Assembly (NCBI GenBank): GCA_020635655.1
Contig: JACJZI010000009.1
Span: forward strand, 1-64,000
Length of the DNA: 64,000 nt
Source of the DNA: Flavobacteriales bacterium
GTDB taxonomy: Bacteria; Bacteroidota; Bacteroidia; Flavobacteriales_F; PHOS-HE28
Direction: 5' to 3'
Below the pieces are notes generated by a model that was not told the DNA's origin, searched no databases, and was given only the letters and a program-made list of their open reading frames with translations. A program made the translations under genes and the position numbers. Positions 16,418 through 24,262 of this stretch are shown here, piece by piece (positions within the stretch are counted from its first letter, which is position 1; each line of letters opens with the position of its first letter).

Positions 16418-16505
16418 GGAGAATAGAGCCACAAAGCAGTTCACCGTATTGGGTTCCACCTCACCTTCTTCAATAGTAAAGGTCAGTCGTCTAACGCAAA
16501 GCGCA

Positions 16506-18053
16506 TCACTCGAGCATAACCCGCTGACTCAAACTACCGGAAGAACCAATGAGACGAATACTATAAATACCAGGAGTCAAATTCCCGATTCGTATCAATG
16601 GCGTCGCGCCAGCAACTTGGGTGTCGAGAACTGACCGGCCAACGGAATCGAACAACCAGACCCGTGCCCAGTTCCATCCTGAAGGTAATATGAGTTGAAG
16701 CAATTCATGGGCCGGGTTCGGCACGACTGAGAACTCAAGTCTATCTGTCTCCGCAACCCCGACATCATCCATACCAAGTCTCACCACCCACATATCTGCG
16801 TTTCCATGATTTCCCGAAACGTCCCCGTTTACAGAGGAGCTACCTCCAGCAATCAAATAGCCGCCATCTGTTGTTGATCGAATGGCATAGGCCAACTCAT
16901 CCGATGTGCCACCAAGTGGTTCCTGCCATAAAACACTACCGACAGCATCCAATCGAAGAATCCAGAAATCCACTCCGCCATTCAGCCCGTTTACATCACC
17001 ATCGTTCGAATCCGTACGACCGGCAATCACATAGCCGCCATCGACGACTTGCTCCGCAGAGTAAGTCCATTCGCTTCCAGTTCCTCCTAGCGCACGCTGC
17101 CATTCAATAACCCCTGCATCATTCAACTTGACAGCCCAGATGTCAGAAGCACCGTGATTTCCGCTAACGTCTCCATTGTTTGAAGCGGTTTCACCCACAA
17201 CAAAGAAACCACCATCACTCGTGAGGGTAATAGAATGCCCAAATTCATTTCCAGTTCCACCGTAGGTATGCTGCCATTGCATCGATCCATTGGCATCAAG
17301 CTTCACCAGCCAATAGTCCCAGCCGCCATTGTTGGCCGACACGTCGCCATTGTTGGATTGAGTATAACCAAAGACCACGAAACCTCCATCACTCGTTTCC
17401 TTAACGCACCGTGCTTCATCTGAATCCGTTCCGCCGAGCGCCTTTTGCCAAACTAGATTGCCAGAAGCGTCAAGCTTCACAACCCAGCAATCGGAATCGC
17501 CATGCTGACCAGCAACATCACCGTTACTCGATCGCGAATAGCCAGCGACAATGTATCCGCCATCGCTGGTCTGTTCGACATATCGGGCTCCATCATTCAA
17601 CGTACCCCCAAGGGACTTTTGCCATGACAATGCACCAGTAGCCGTTAGCTTCACCACCCAGAAATCTTCGCCGCCATGCTGCCCTGTAACGTCGCCGTTG
17701 ACGGAAGCAGATAATCCGACAGCAATGAACCCTCCATCGTTAGTTTGCTGGACGCAATGTGCCCAGTCACTTGCAGAACCACCCAACGCATGCTGCCAAT
17801 CAATGGACCCTGCATTGTCCAGCTTCACAACCCAAAAATCTCCTGCACCATGGTTGCCAGAAACATCGCCGTTCGTAGACTGGGTCTCGCCCACGACAAT
17901 GCTGCCTCCGTCATCGGTTGTACTAATTGAGTACGCCCAATCGTACGCTGAACCACCAAGGCATCTTTGCCATTGAATATCTGGCTGCGCTGCAACGGAA
18001 AGACAAACGCTTGACGCTATGGCGACCATACTCAACTTGTGCTGTGATTGCAT
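16506..18053 (-). CDS. secreted seven-repeat beta-propeller-like T9SS protein
   Basis: A 515-residue exported protein. The N-terminus MQSQHKLSMVAIASSVCLSVAAQ is a signal peptide. The body is seven repeats of about 58 residues, each with DGG-[SFY]-xx, an NGDVSG/NHG segment, WVVKLD or similar, WQ and LGG, as in large propeller-like surface proteins. The tail (EFSVVPNPAHELLQL..., GIYSIRLIG, ending SQRVMLE) is a T9SS type A CTD. Codon use is more AT-rich than the neighbours, so recent acquisition is possible. Upstream, TAGATTTG is a perfect -7 match. The ligand is unknown. Confidence 0.87.
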   Translation of the reverse strand: MQSQHKLSMVAIASSVCLSVAAQPDIQWQRCLGGSAYDWAYSISTTDDGGSIVVGETQSTNGDVSGNHGAGDFWVVKLDNAGSIDWQHALGGSASDWAHCVQQTNDGGFIAVGLSASVNGDVTGQHGGEDFWVVKLTATGALSWQKSLGGTLNDGARYVEQTSDGGYIVAGYSRSSNGDVAGQHGDSDCWVVKLDASGNLVWQKALGGTDSDEARCVKETSDGGFVVFGYTQSNNGDVSANNGGWDYWLVKLDANGSMQWQHTYGGTGNEFGHSITLTSDGGFFVVGETASNNGDVSGNHGASDIWAVKLNDAGVIEWQRALGGTGSEWTYSAEQVVDGGYVIAGRTDSNDGDVNGLNGGVDFWILRLDAVGSVLWQEPLGGTSDELAYAIRSTTDGGYLIAGGSSSVNGDVSGNHGNADMWVVRLGMDDVGVAETDRLEFSVVPNPAHELLQLILPSGWNWARVWLFDSVGRSVLDTQVAGATPLIRIGNLTPGIYSIRLIGSSGSLSQRVMLE

Positions 18054-18082
18054 AACTCAGATTGTGTTGGTTGTTCTTAGCG

Positions 18083-18090
18083 CAAATCTA
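18083..18090 (-). promoter_or_regulatory. -7 element TAGATTTG for the propeller-repeat T9SS gene
   Basis: Perfect match to TAnnTTTG, with its last base 30 bp before the start at 18053. No clear TTTG -33 box at the expected distance. Confidence 0.5.
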
Positions 18091-18139
18091 TGAACCGGAA
18101 AATCCGGACGCGTTGTTGCCTTTGGAACCAAGTTCCGTG

Positions 18140-18345
18140 GTTCGCGTGAGGGGGCGCAGCGGCAGCCCCGCGCAGGCGCGGCCTTGCGAGCGCGTGCAAC
18201 GAGGAGGCGATAGGAGCCACCGGAGCGCCGCGACCGCTGGCCCCTACAAGTCAGGCTATAGCGGAGCACCCGACCCGCCTTCGCCAAGGCTTCGGCGGGC
18301 AGGCCCGCGCGTTGCAAGCCTTGGTAGGCGGGACACGCCCACATG
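18140..18345. other. GC-rich non-coding stretch with hairpins
   Basis: No gene. The segment is rich in short inverted repeats, for example CCCGCC paired with GGCGGG around an inner GCCAAGGC at 18274-18299. A GAGCGCG/CGCGCG-type run is also present. It has the look of a dispersed intergenic repeat family; its spread in the genome cannot be judged from one copy. It is followed by an aldehyde dehydrogenase tail relic and a GAATGTCGAA-type AT-rich segment. Confidence 0.4.
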
Positions 18346-18347
18346 AC

Positions 18348-18386
18348 CTAATTCAAATTCAAGTACGCCCCCAGCCCGTGCACGCC
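18348..18386 (-). pseudogene. C-terminal relic of a second aldehyde dehydrogenase copy
   Basis: The reverse strand reads GVHGLGAYLNLN followed by TAG. The full-length gene at 18442-19895 ends in the same residues, but with different codons and a different stop. Only the last 12 residues survive. The two copies are about 60 bp apart, separated by a GAAT-rich segment. This is a relic, not an expressed gene. Confidence 0.6.
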
Positions 18387-18441
18387 ATGGGAATATCGAA
18401 TGTCGAACATGGAATGATGAATGTCCAAGTGGTGTGCAGGC

Positions 18442-19895
18442 TCAGTTCAAATTGAGGTAGGCACCGAGCCCATGCACCCCTCCTTCTCTCCCATACCCGC
18501 TCTCCTTGTAGCCGCCGAAGGGTGAGGTGGGGTCGAACTTGTTGTAGGTGTTGGCCCAGATGACGCCCGCGCGCAATTTGCTGGTGAGGTTGAAGATCTT
18601 GCTGCCCTTGTCCGTCCACACGCCGGCGCTGAGGCCGTAGGGCGTGTTGTTGGCTTTCTGGATCACCTCGTCCACGGTGCGGAAGGTCTGCACGGCGAGC
18701 ACGGGGCCGAAGATCTCCTCCTGCGCGATGCGCGCGCTCTGCGCCACGTTGAGGAAGAGCGTGGGGCGGCACCAGTAGCCCTTGCCGGGCAGGTCACAGG
18801 GGCTTTGGTACATCTCGGCACCTTCCTGTTGGCCCAGCTTGAGGTACTTGTTGATGGTGCCGAGCTGCTCCCTGCTGTTGATGGCACCGATGTCGGTGTT
18901 CTTGTCCAGCGGATCGCCCACGACGAGGGAGCGCATGCGGTGCTTGAGCTTGCGGATCACTTCGTCGTACACGCCTTCCTCCACGAAGAGGCGGCTGCCG
19001 GCGCAGCACACGTGGCCCTGGTTGAAGTAGATGCCGTTGATGATGCCTTCCACGGCCTGGTCGATGGTGGCATCGGCGAAGATGATGTTGGCCGCTTTGC
19101 CGCCGAGTTCGAGCGTGAGCTTCTTGCCGCTGCCTGCCGTGGCACGTTGGATGAGCTTGCCTACGCCGGTGCTTCCGGTGAAGGCGACCTTGTTCACATC
19201 GGGGTGGTTGACCACCGCCGCGCCCGTGGCACCCGCACCGGTGACGATGTTGACGACGCCATCGGGAGCTCGGCCTCCTGCAGCAGCTCGGCGAGCTTGA
19301 GCGCGGTGAGCGGCGTGGTCTCGGCGGGTTTCAGCACCACGGTGTTGCCGCAGGCGAGCGCGGGGGCGAGCTTCCACGCGGCCATGAGCAACGGGAAGTT
19401 CCAGGGGATGACCTGACCAGCCACGCCGAGCGGTGACGTTTGTTTTCCGGGGAAGGCGTAGTGCAGCTTGTCGGCCCAGCCGGCGTAGTAGAAGAAGTGC
19501 GCGGCGGCGAGCGGCACGTCCACGTCGCGACTTTCACGGATGGCCTTGCCGCCGTCCATGCTCTCGATGACGGCGAACTCGCGGGCCTTCTCCTGCAGCA
19601 GGCGCGCGATGCGGTAGATGTACTTGGCGCGTTCGCTCGCGGGCATCTTGCTCCACACCGTGTCGTAGGCCTTGCGCGCGGCCTTCACGGCGGCGTCCAC
19701 GTCGGCTGCGTTCGCTTCGGCGATGCGCGCGAGCTTCTGCTCGTTGGCGGGGTTGATGGTGTCGAAGTACTTCCCGCTCCTGGGCTTCTGCCACTTGCCG
19801 TTGATGAAGAGCTGATACTCTTCCGAGATCTTCACATGGTTTTTCGACTCAGGTGCTGGGGCCAGCGCCCACTCAACTTTCTTGGTCTTTGCCAT
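18442..19895 (-). CDS. NAD-dependent aldehyde dehydrogenase, one frameshift
   Basis: Full-length aldehyde dehydrogenase of about 480 residues, split in two frames near 19261-19270, where one base is missing in a CCC/GGG run: ELP is followed by MASST in frame 1 but the family sequence DGVVNIVTGAG resumes in the other. The N-terminal half has FINGKWQKPRSGKYFDTINPANE and GQVIPWNFPLLMAAWKLAPALACGN. The C-terminal half has FTGSTGVGK, LELGGK (catalytic Glu) and NQGHVCCAGSR (catalytic Cys), ending EGGVHGLGAYLNLN. It oxidises an aldehyde to an acid with NAD(P). With deoC on the same strand, acetaldehyde from deoxyribose 5-phosphate is a sensible substrate, which is inference. The start at 19895 follows a TACCTTCG box. 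Confidence 0.85.
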
Positions 19896-19901
19896 GGTGA
19901 G

Positions 19902-19909
19902 CGAAGGTA
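19902..19909 (-). promoter_or_regulatory. candidate -7 element TACCTTCG for the aldehyde dehydrogenase
   Basis: One-mismatch match to TAnnTTTG, 6 bp before the ATG at 19895. The leader would be a few bases. Confidence 0.35.
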
Positions 19910-19958
19910 GAGGCTGATCGGCGTGACTTTCGTCCTTATGAACCTGGAACCGCTACGC

Positions 19959-20507
19959 CTAAATCCGTCCTCTTAGGGCTTGAGAGCCGGAGTATAGAAT
20001 GACGACTAAGGGCTGTTCAGTCAATGGGATCGCCAACTCCCATCTTGAACCCGGTGGAAGTTGCTTTTCAACGATGAGTTGACCAGAGACCCCATAGATG
20101 CGGCACACTGAACTGGTCAATGGAATTGGCGAAACAATGAGCACATCGCCTGCGCGACGAGAAAGGGTCAAGCGTGTCTGGCTGAAGGACTCAGGCACCA
20201 CGGTCGGAAAGCCAACGCTGCACATGCAGGCATTGCCAAAGTCATCGGTGACAACGATCTCACACGGATCAGAGCAGATCTGAATGAATGCAGTATCCCC
20301 GCTTGTCGACGTGCTGCCCATGCATCCCATTGGTGTTATCATCATGGGCCCTCCACCTCCAATGCATCCGTTCCAAACCGGAAGACCCAACGCAACGACA
20401 CCGTTACAACCCATAGTGGGTGGGATGTAGTAGTAGATGGGTAAGATGCCTTGCGCCTTTGCTAGGGAAGCGAACATCACGCACCCGATGAAGACCCAGT
20501 TATGCAT
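19959..20507 (-). CDS. secreted protein with T9SS-like C-terminal domain
   Basis: A 182-residue protein. The start at 20507 (MHNWVFIGCVMFASLAKAQ) gives a clean signal peptide; the longer frame to 20759 is anti-parallel to the relic and was rejected. The middle has repeated Cys and Gly (MGCNG, GCIGGGG, MGCMG, CSDPC, ACMCS), pointing to disulfide-rich folds. The tail (VLIVSPIP..., RIYGVSGQLIVEKQL, PLVVILYSG) is a shortened T9SS sorting-type end. It lies between two aldehyde dehydrogenase fragments and is clearly an insertion there. No family recognised. Confidence 0.7.
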   Translation of the reverse strand: MHNWVFIGCVMFASLAKAQGILPIYYYIPPTMGCNGVVALGLPVWNGCIGGGGPMMITPMGCMGSTSTSGDTAFIQICSDPCEIVVTDDFGNACMCSVGFPTVVPESFSQTRLTLSRRAGDVLIVSPIPLTSSVCRIYGVSGQLIVEKQLPPGSRWELAIPLTEQPLVVILYSGSQALRGRI

Positions 20508-20525
20508 GATCTTGATCCATGGATC

Positions 20526-20533
20526 CGAAAGTA
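20526..20533 (-). promoter_or_regulatory. candidate -7 element TACTTTCG for the secreted gene at 19959-20507
   Basis: One-mismatch -7 box, 18 bp before the ATG at 20507. A small CTCTCGATGAGAG hairpin lies just upstream. Confidence 0.35.
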
Positions 20534-20545
20534 AAGCTGCCTCTC

Positions 20546-20785
20546 TCATCGAGAGGAGCAATTCAATTTCGCCAACGAACATGACAATGTTGAACGCGAG
20601 CGAACTGTTAGTAGATGGTCCTTGTGCTCGTTGGCGGGGTTGATGGTGTCGAAGTACTTCCCGCTTTTGGGTTTCTGCCACTTGCCGTTGATGAAGAGCT
20701 CGTATTGCGACGAGATCTTGACGTGGTCTTGTGACTCCGGGGCTGGAGCCAACTGCCAATCAATGGTCTTCTTCTTAGTTGCCAT
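20546..20785 (-). pseudogene. N-terminal relic of a second aldehyde dehydrogenase copy
   Basis: Starts MATKKKTIDWQLAPAPES and runs through FINGKWQKPKSGKYFDTINPANE, about 75 percent identical to the start of the full-length gene at 18442-19895. Similarity breaks off exactly after INPANE (near 20627), where the reading frame enters unrelated sequence (HKDHLL) and stops at 20546. It keeps its own TATCTTTG box just upstream of the ATG at 20785. With the tail relic at 18348-18386 it brackets the intact copy. Confidence 0.7.
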
Positions 20786-20841
20786 TGGTTCAAAGATAGA
20801 CGCGGCTTTCCGGTTGGAATGGCGCTCGTAATTTGACCGCG

Positions 20842-21267
20842 ATGGACTTCCATCCTCCCATCGCCACTCGCTCCACCGAGGAGCTTCTGAAGATGTCCTC
20901 GGATGCCGATTCCTGGCAGCCCGAGGCGAGGGCACTCGCTCGGATGGAATTGGATAAGCGCGGTGTTCCGGTCGAAGAAGTCGAAGGACGGGAGCAAGAG
21001 TTCAAGGGAGCCTCGCTTGTCCACCACGAATTACGTGAGCAGCACGCACGAGAGAGCTATTCAGCGCGGGAAATGCTCTGGGTCTTTCTCAAGGCTCCTC
21101 TCCTATTACTGGGAAAAGTCTTTGGCCGCAAGCTCGGCCTCGATGTGAAGCTTGGCTTGAGTGAGCTTGACCGAAGGAATTACAGGAGGAAGTATCGCCA
21201 ACGAATGGCCCTCTTTGTGCTCTGGCTTGTGGTGCTCATCGGGTTAATCGCAATCAACGTTCGTTGA
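20842..21267 (+). CDS. hypothetical protein with C-terminal membrane segment
   Basis: A 141-residue protein. The ATG at 20842 is preferred over a TTG start 9 bases upstream. The N-terminal half (EELLKMSSDADSWQPEARALARMELDKRG) is a soluble helical pair. Charged linkers then lead to a hydrophobic helix near 85-100 (FLKAPLLLLGKVFG) and a C-terminal transmembrane helix (ALFVLWLVVLIGLIAIN). Looks like a small membrane-anchored protein. A TAATTTG box lies upstream. Family unknown; it diverges from the aldehyde dehydrogenase relic. Confidence 0.6.
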   Translation: MDFHPPIATRSTEELLKMSSDADSWQPEARALARMELDKRGVPVEEVEGREQEFKGASLVHHELREQHARESYSAREMLWVFLKAPLLLLGKVFGRKLGLDVKLGLSELDRRNYRRKYRQRMALFVLWLVVLIGLIAINVR

Positions 21268-21298
21268 TGCAAACAAGGTGTTGGATCTGGCAGCGTGC

Positions 21299-21787
21299 CT
21301 ACTTGCTTACCAACAACACCAGCTGCCCGCGGTGATAGGCCAGATGGCTCGTGCGGCTCAGCACCACGTTCAAGCGGTTGCGGTGCGGCTCCTTGGGGAA
21401 GTCCGCCTCGGAGATGTTGGCGTGGCGCGTGAACCATTCCGCTGCGGAAAGTCGCGCCATGTGACCCATCAAGGTGTCGTTCACCTGCTTCCACTGCTCG
21501 CGCAGTTGGGCGATGGAAGGCAGGTCCGCGACCGCACGGTCCGGCGCATCGTGGAAGATGGGCTCGAGTTCCGGGTAGCGCATCTCCTCGAACCGCAACA
21601 GCGGCAGCATGCGGTCGTGTACGGAGGTCAGGTGACCGAGCAGGTAGATGCCGCGGTTGCGGGAAAGCGTGACCTCGCGCATCAACTGCTCATCGCTGAG
21701 CTTCGCCAACAACGCGTTGGTGGCCGTGATCTCGCTGTTCCAGGCGTCCAGCGCCATTTTCACGAAGAGTCCTTGTTGGTCGCTCAT
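21299..21787 (-). CDS. DinB-like (DfsB/YfiT fold) protein
   Basis: A 162-residue four-helix-bundle protein of the DinB superfamily, metal-binding enzymes or scaffolds often linked to thiol chemistry (bacillithiol transferase relatives). Visible marks are NRGIYLLGHLTSVHDRMLPLL, with the first His of the metal triad, and RTSHLAYHRGQLVLL near the end, with the second and third His. The start at 21787 overlaps the stop of the upstream DUF4287-like gene (ATGA), so coupling is likely. The longer frame upstream was rejected for that reason. Specific activity unknown. Confidence 0.87.
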   Translation of the reverse strand: MSDQQGLFVKMALDAWNSEITATNALLAKLSDEQLMREVTLSRNRGIYLLGHLTSVHDRMLPLLRFEEMRYPELEPIFHDAPDRAVADLPSIAQLREQWKQVNDTLMGHMARLSAAEWFTRHANISEADFPKEPHRNRLNVVLSRTSHLAYHRGQLVLLVSK

Positions 21788-21996
21788 GGCTTGGCCTTCT
21801 GCTTCAAGTAGTGCGTGGTGAGCGTGCGCGCCCAGTAGCGCGGCACGTCGTGCTCCTTCTGGAGATAGGCCACCACGTCGTTGGACTTCTTCTCCGCGGC
21901 CTTGAACCCGTCCAAGACCTTCATCCAATGCGCGAGCTTGTGGCCGGTCTTCTCCACCACCTGTTCATCGGATACGTTCCAATAGTCGGCTTTCAT
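21784..21996 (-). CDS. DUF4287-like small protein
   Basis: A 70-residue protein beginning MKADYWNVSDEQVVEKTGH. It has the DUF4287 pattern EKTGHKLAHWMKVLDGF..., then DVVAYLQKEHDVPRYWARTLTTHYLKQ. Such proteins are found with DinB or DUF5655 partners, and its ATGA overlap with the DinB gene fits that. No catalytic residues known. The ATG at 21996 is chosen because the frame above it is not family-like. Confidence 0.72.
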   Translation of the reverse strand: MKADYWNVSDEQVVEKTGHKLAHWMKVLDGFKAAEKKSNDVVAYLQKEHDVPRYWARTLTTHYLKQKAKP

Positions 21997-22046
21997 GGCA
22001 TGAGGACGGCCCATTCGGCCGGTATGCACGAAGGTAGCTGGCGTTC

Positions 22047-23201
22047 TCAGGCCGGGGCGATGGCCCTCCCCAGGAACTCGCGCGCGAACCAGAGCGCGAA
22101 GCCGGGGTCGAGCAGTTCATAGCCATCCTTGGTCCGGTCGATCACATCGTTGCCCTCCAGGGCCATGCGGGCCTTCTGCACGTTGCGCGGGGTGCCCAGC
22201 TGATAGTCGTGCATCACGCGCTGCGCGGTGAGCTGCGTCTCACCACTTAGGATGGCCTTGACCAGGTTGGTCTGCGTGTAGCTCATGATCTCGCACTCCC
22301 GCTGGTACAAGGGCTGGTTGGTGGCGATGAGCAGGTCGAGCGCGCCACGCAGGTCCTCCGCCCGCACCTTCCTGCCGCTCGCCGCCCAGCTGAAGTGCGC
22401 GAGCTGCTGCACGTACCAGGGATGGCAGCCCATCGTGCGCGCGAGCGAGGAGGCCAGTTCCGCGGTGATCGTGCGGCCGGTGGACCTGAACCGCTCCTGC
22501 AGAAAGGGCACCCAATGTTCCAGCGCGATGCGCTCCAGCCAGATGATGTCGCCGAAGCGGTAGAAGGGCTTGCGCGCGGTGTTGAAGAGCTCGCGCATCA
22601 TGTGGCGTTTGCTCCCATAGAGGCAGTACGACACATGCTTGTGCCGTTGCCAGTGCGCGCGCAGCAGCTTCTCCACCTGGCCCGGATCGCTCCAGTTGGC
22701 GAGGTTCTGGAACTCGTCGATGCATACGACGAGCTTGAGCTTCTTCTTCGCTGCGATGCGCTCCGGCAGGTCCAGGATCTCGCCCACGTGCTGGCGTGCC
22801 TCCTTCCATTCGAAGCCGATCGAGACCTCCGAAGCGGGCTCCGCACCGATGTTGATCCTGGGCACGATGGCCCTGAAGAAGGTCTTGGCATCACGGACGC
22901 GTTCCTCCCACTTGCCGCTCGAGGCCTGGAGGATGGCGCTCGCGTAGCTCTCCAGGAACTCCTCGAAGCTGCCCGCGGTGAAGAGGTCGAGCACAGCCAC
23001 GCGCACATCCTTCCGTTGGCGCCGCAGCTCGATGACGGCCTGCTCCACGAGCGACGATTTGCCCCAGCGGCGCGGCGAGATCAAGACCGTGTTGATGCCG
23101 GAGGAGAGGTTGGTCTTCAACCGGTCCAGCTCCTGGCGCCGGTCGGTGAAGGCCTCCCGGCTCACCGTGGACCCGAAGTCGAAGGGGCTCTCGTCGGCCA
23201 T
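22047..23201 (-). CDS. AAA+ ATPase, archaeal-type P-loop family
   Basis: A 384-residue ATP-binding protein related to the archaeal-type AAA ATPases with a C-terminal winged-helix. The Walker A is SPRRWGKSS (about 41-49), Walker B is LVVCIDEFQ (about 160-168), followed by sensor-like SYCLYGS and the second-region MGCHPWYVQQLAHFSW. The C-terminal half (NLVKAILSGETQLTAQRVMHDYQLGTPRNVQKARMALEGNDVI) reads as a winged-helix DNA-binding or dimerisation domain. Such genes are often multi-copy; their roles are poorly known. Its promoter is covered by tandem 13-bp palindromes, so autoregulation by this DNA-binding-like protein is an attractive guess. Confidence 0.8.
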   Translation of the reverse strand: MADESPFDFGSTVSREAFTDRRQELDRLKTNLSSGINTVLISPRRWGKSSLVEQAVIELRRQRKDVRVAVLDLFTAGSFEEFLESYASAILQASSGKWEERVRDAKTFFRAIVPRINIGAEPASEVSIGFEWKEARQHVGEILDLPERIAAKKKLKLVVCIDEFQNLANWSDPGQVEKLLRAHWQRHKHVSYCLYGSKRHMMRELFNTARKPFYRFGDIIWLERIALEHWVPFLQERFRSTGRTITAELASSLARTMGCHPWYVQQLAHFSWAASGRKVRAEDLRGALDLLIATNQPLYQRECEIMSYTQTNLVKAILSGETQLTAQRVMHDYQLGTPRNVQKARMALEGNDVIDRTKDGYELLDPGFALWFAREFLGRAIAPA

Positions 23202-23206
23202 GGACC

Positions 23207-23248
23207 CAAAGGTATTATACCAGTTGGTATTATACCAAATGGTATAAT
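23207..23248 (-). promoter_or_regulatory. iterated palindromic operator over the AAA ATPase promoter
   Basis: Reading the minus strand, a TTTG -33 box (23239-23236) is followed by 21 bp and a perfect -7 TACCTTTG (23214-23207), 5 bp before the ATG. Two copies of the palindrome TGGTATAATACCA and one half copy lie at 15-bp spacing (centres about 23216, 23231, 23246), covering both boxes. Fits a repressor site at one-and-a-half turns of DNA. Confidence 0.65.
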
Positions 23249-23252
23249 GATG

Positions 23253-24176
23253 TCAATCGATGCTGAAGTAGTCCGCGCTCTGGTACCGCCCGGTCCGCTC
23301 CTTCTCGAGCTGCATCAGGATGTCGTTGGCCAGGCTGCTGGCGCCGAACCGGAACCAATGGGGGTCCAGCCACTCCTCGCCGAGCTCCTCCTTCACCATC
23401 ATCAGGTAGTGCAGGGCCTCCTTGCTCTTGCGGATGCCGCCGGCGGGCTTCATGGCGATCATCTTCCCGGTCCGCAGGTAGTGGTCGCGGATGGCGTGCA
23501 ACATCACAAGCGTCACCTCCATGGTGGCGGCGGGGTTGATCTTGCCGGTGCTGGTCTTGATGAAGTCGGCGCCCGCCGCAATGGCGATGTCGCTGGCCAG
23601 ACGCACCTTGTCGTAGGTGCCCAGCTCGCCGGTCTCCAGGATCACCTTCAGGCGGGCATCACCGCAGGCCTCCTTGATCGCGGCGATCTCGTCGAACACG
23701 AAGGCGTGGTCGCCGCTGTGGAAATGGCCGCGGCTGATCACCATGTCGATCTCGTCGGCGCCTTCGTTCACGGCGAATCGCGTGTCGGCCAGCTTCACGG
23801 CCTTGGGCGCCTGTCCGCTGGGGAAGGCCGTGGCCACGGAGGCCACCTTCACCTTGCTGCCTTCCAAGGCTTTCTTGGCGGCCCTGACCAATGTGGGATA
23901 GACGCAGACCGCCGCCACGGTCGGCAGACCGGGGTAGCTGTCGTGGAGGTGCATGGCCTTGTAGCAGAGCTGCCGCACCTTGCCCGGCGTGTCCTGACCT
24001 TCGAGCGTGGTCAGGTCGATAATGCTGAGGGCCAGCTTCATGCCCGCGACCTTCGCCTCCTTCTTGATGCTGCGCGTCTTGATCCGCGCCACGCGCTCCT
24101 CGATACCCATCTGGTCCACCGTGGGCGTGGTGCGGGGATCGGGCAGCTGCGGGCGGGAAAGGGTCTTGACGGACAT
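23253..24176 (-). CDS. deoC: deoxyribose-phosphate aldolase
   Basis: Class I aldolase that cleaves 2-deoxyribose 5-phosphate to glyceraldehyde 3-phosphate and acetaldehyde in the cytosol. The length of 307 residues fits the DeoC subgroup with an N-terminal extension. The Schiff-base lysine lies in FIKTSTGK, and other family blocks are KVILETGEL, DEIDMVIS and a C-terminal FRFGASSLANDIL. It starts at the first ATG after a TATCTTTG box. It runs on the same strand as the aldehyde dehydrogenase genes farther left, which could remove the acetaldehyde. It is divergent from cysC. Confidence 0.96.
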   Translation of the reverse strand: MSVKTLSRPQLPDPRTTPTVDQMGIEERVARIKTRSIKKEAKVAGMKLALSIIDLTTLEGQDTPGKVRQLCYKAMHLHDSYPGLPTVAAVCVYPTLVRAAKKALEGSKVKVASVATAFPSGQAPKAVKLADTRFAVNEGADEIDMVISRGHFHSGDHAFVFDEIAAIKEACGDARLKVILETGELGTYDKVRLASDIAIAAGADFIKTSTGKINPAATMEVTLVMLHAIRDHYLRTGKMIAMKPAGGIRKSKEALHYLMMVKEELGEEWLDPHWFRFGASSLANDILMQLEKERTGRYQSADYFSID

Positions 24177-24192
24177 GGTGCAGGATGAGGTC

Positions 24193-24253
24193 CAAAGATA
24201 GCGGAAGCCGCATCCATCAAGGCCTTCAAGGCGGGCCGGATCGGCTACCTTTG
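24193..24253. promoter_or_regulatory. divergent promoters of deoC and cysC
   Basis: The minus strand has TATCTTTG (24200-24193), a full -7 match, 16 bp before the deoC ATG. The plus strand has TACCTTTG (24246-24253), a full match, 9 bp before the cysC ATG at 24263. Both leaders are very short. Confidence 0.55.
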
Positions 24254-24262
24254 CAGCCCGGA

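Noticed and set aside
16506..18053. Periodic direct repeats of about 170 bp looked like a repeat array
   Set aside because: The period is a multiple of three and encodes a conserved 58-residue protein unit, so it is a protein repeat and not a CRISPR or satellite.
22395..24188. 597-codon open frame on the plus strand opposite the AAA ATPase and deoC
   Set aside because: It covers parts of two real genes and their promoter, with no recognisable domain.
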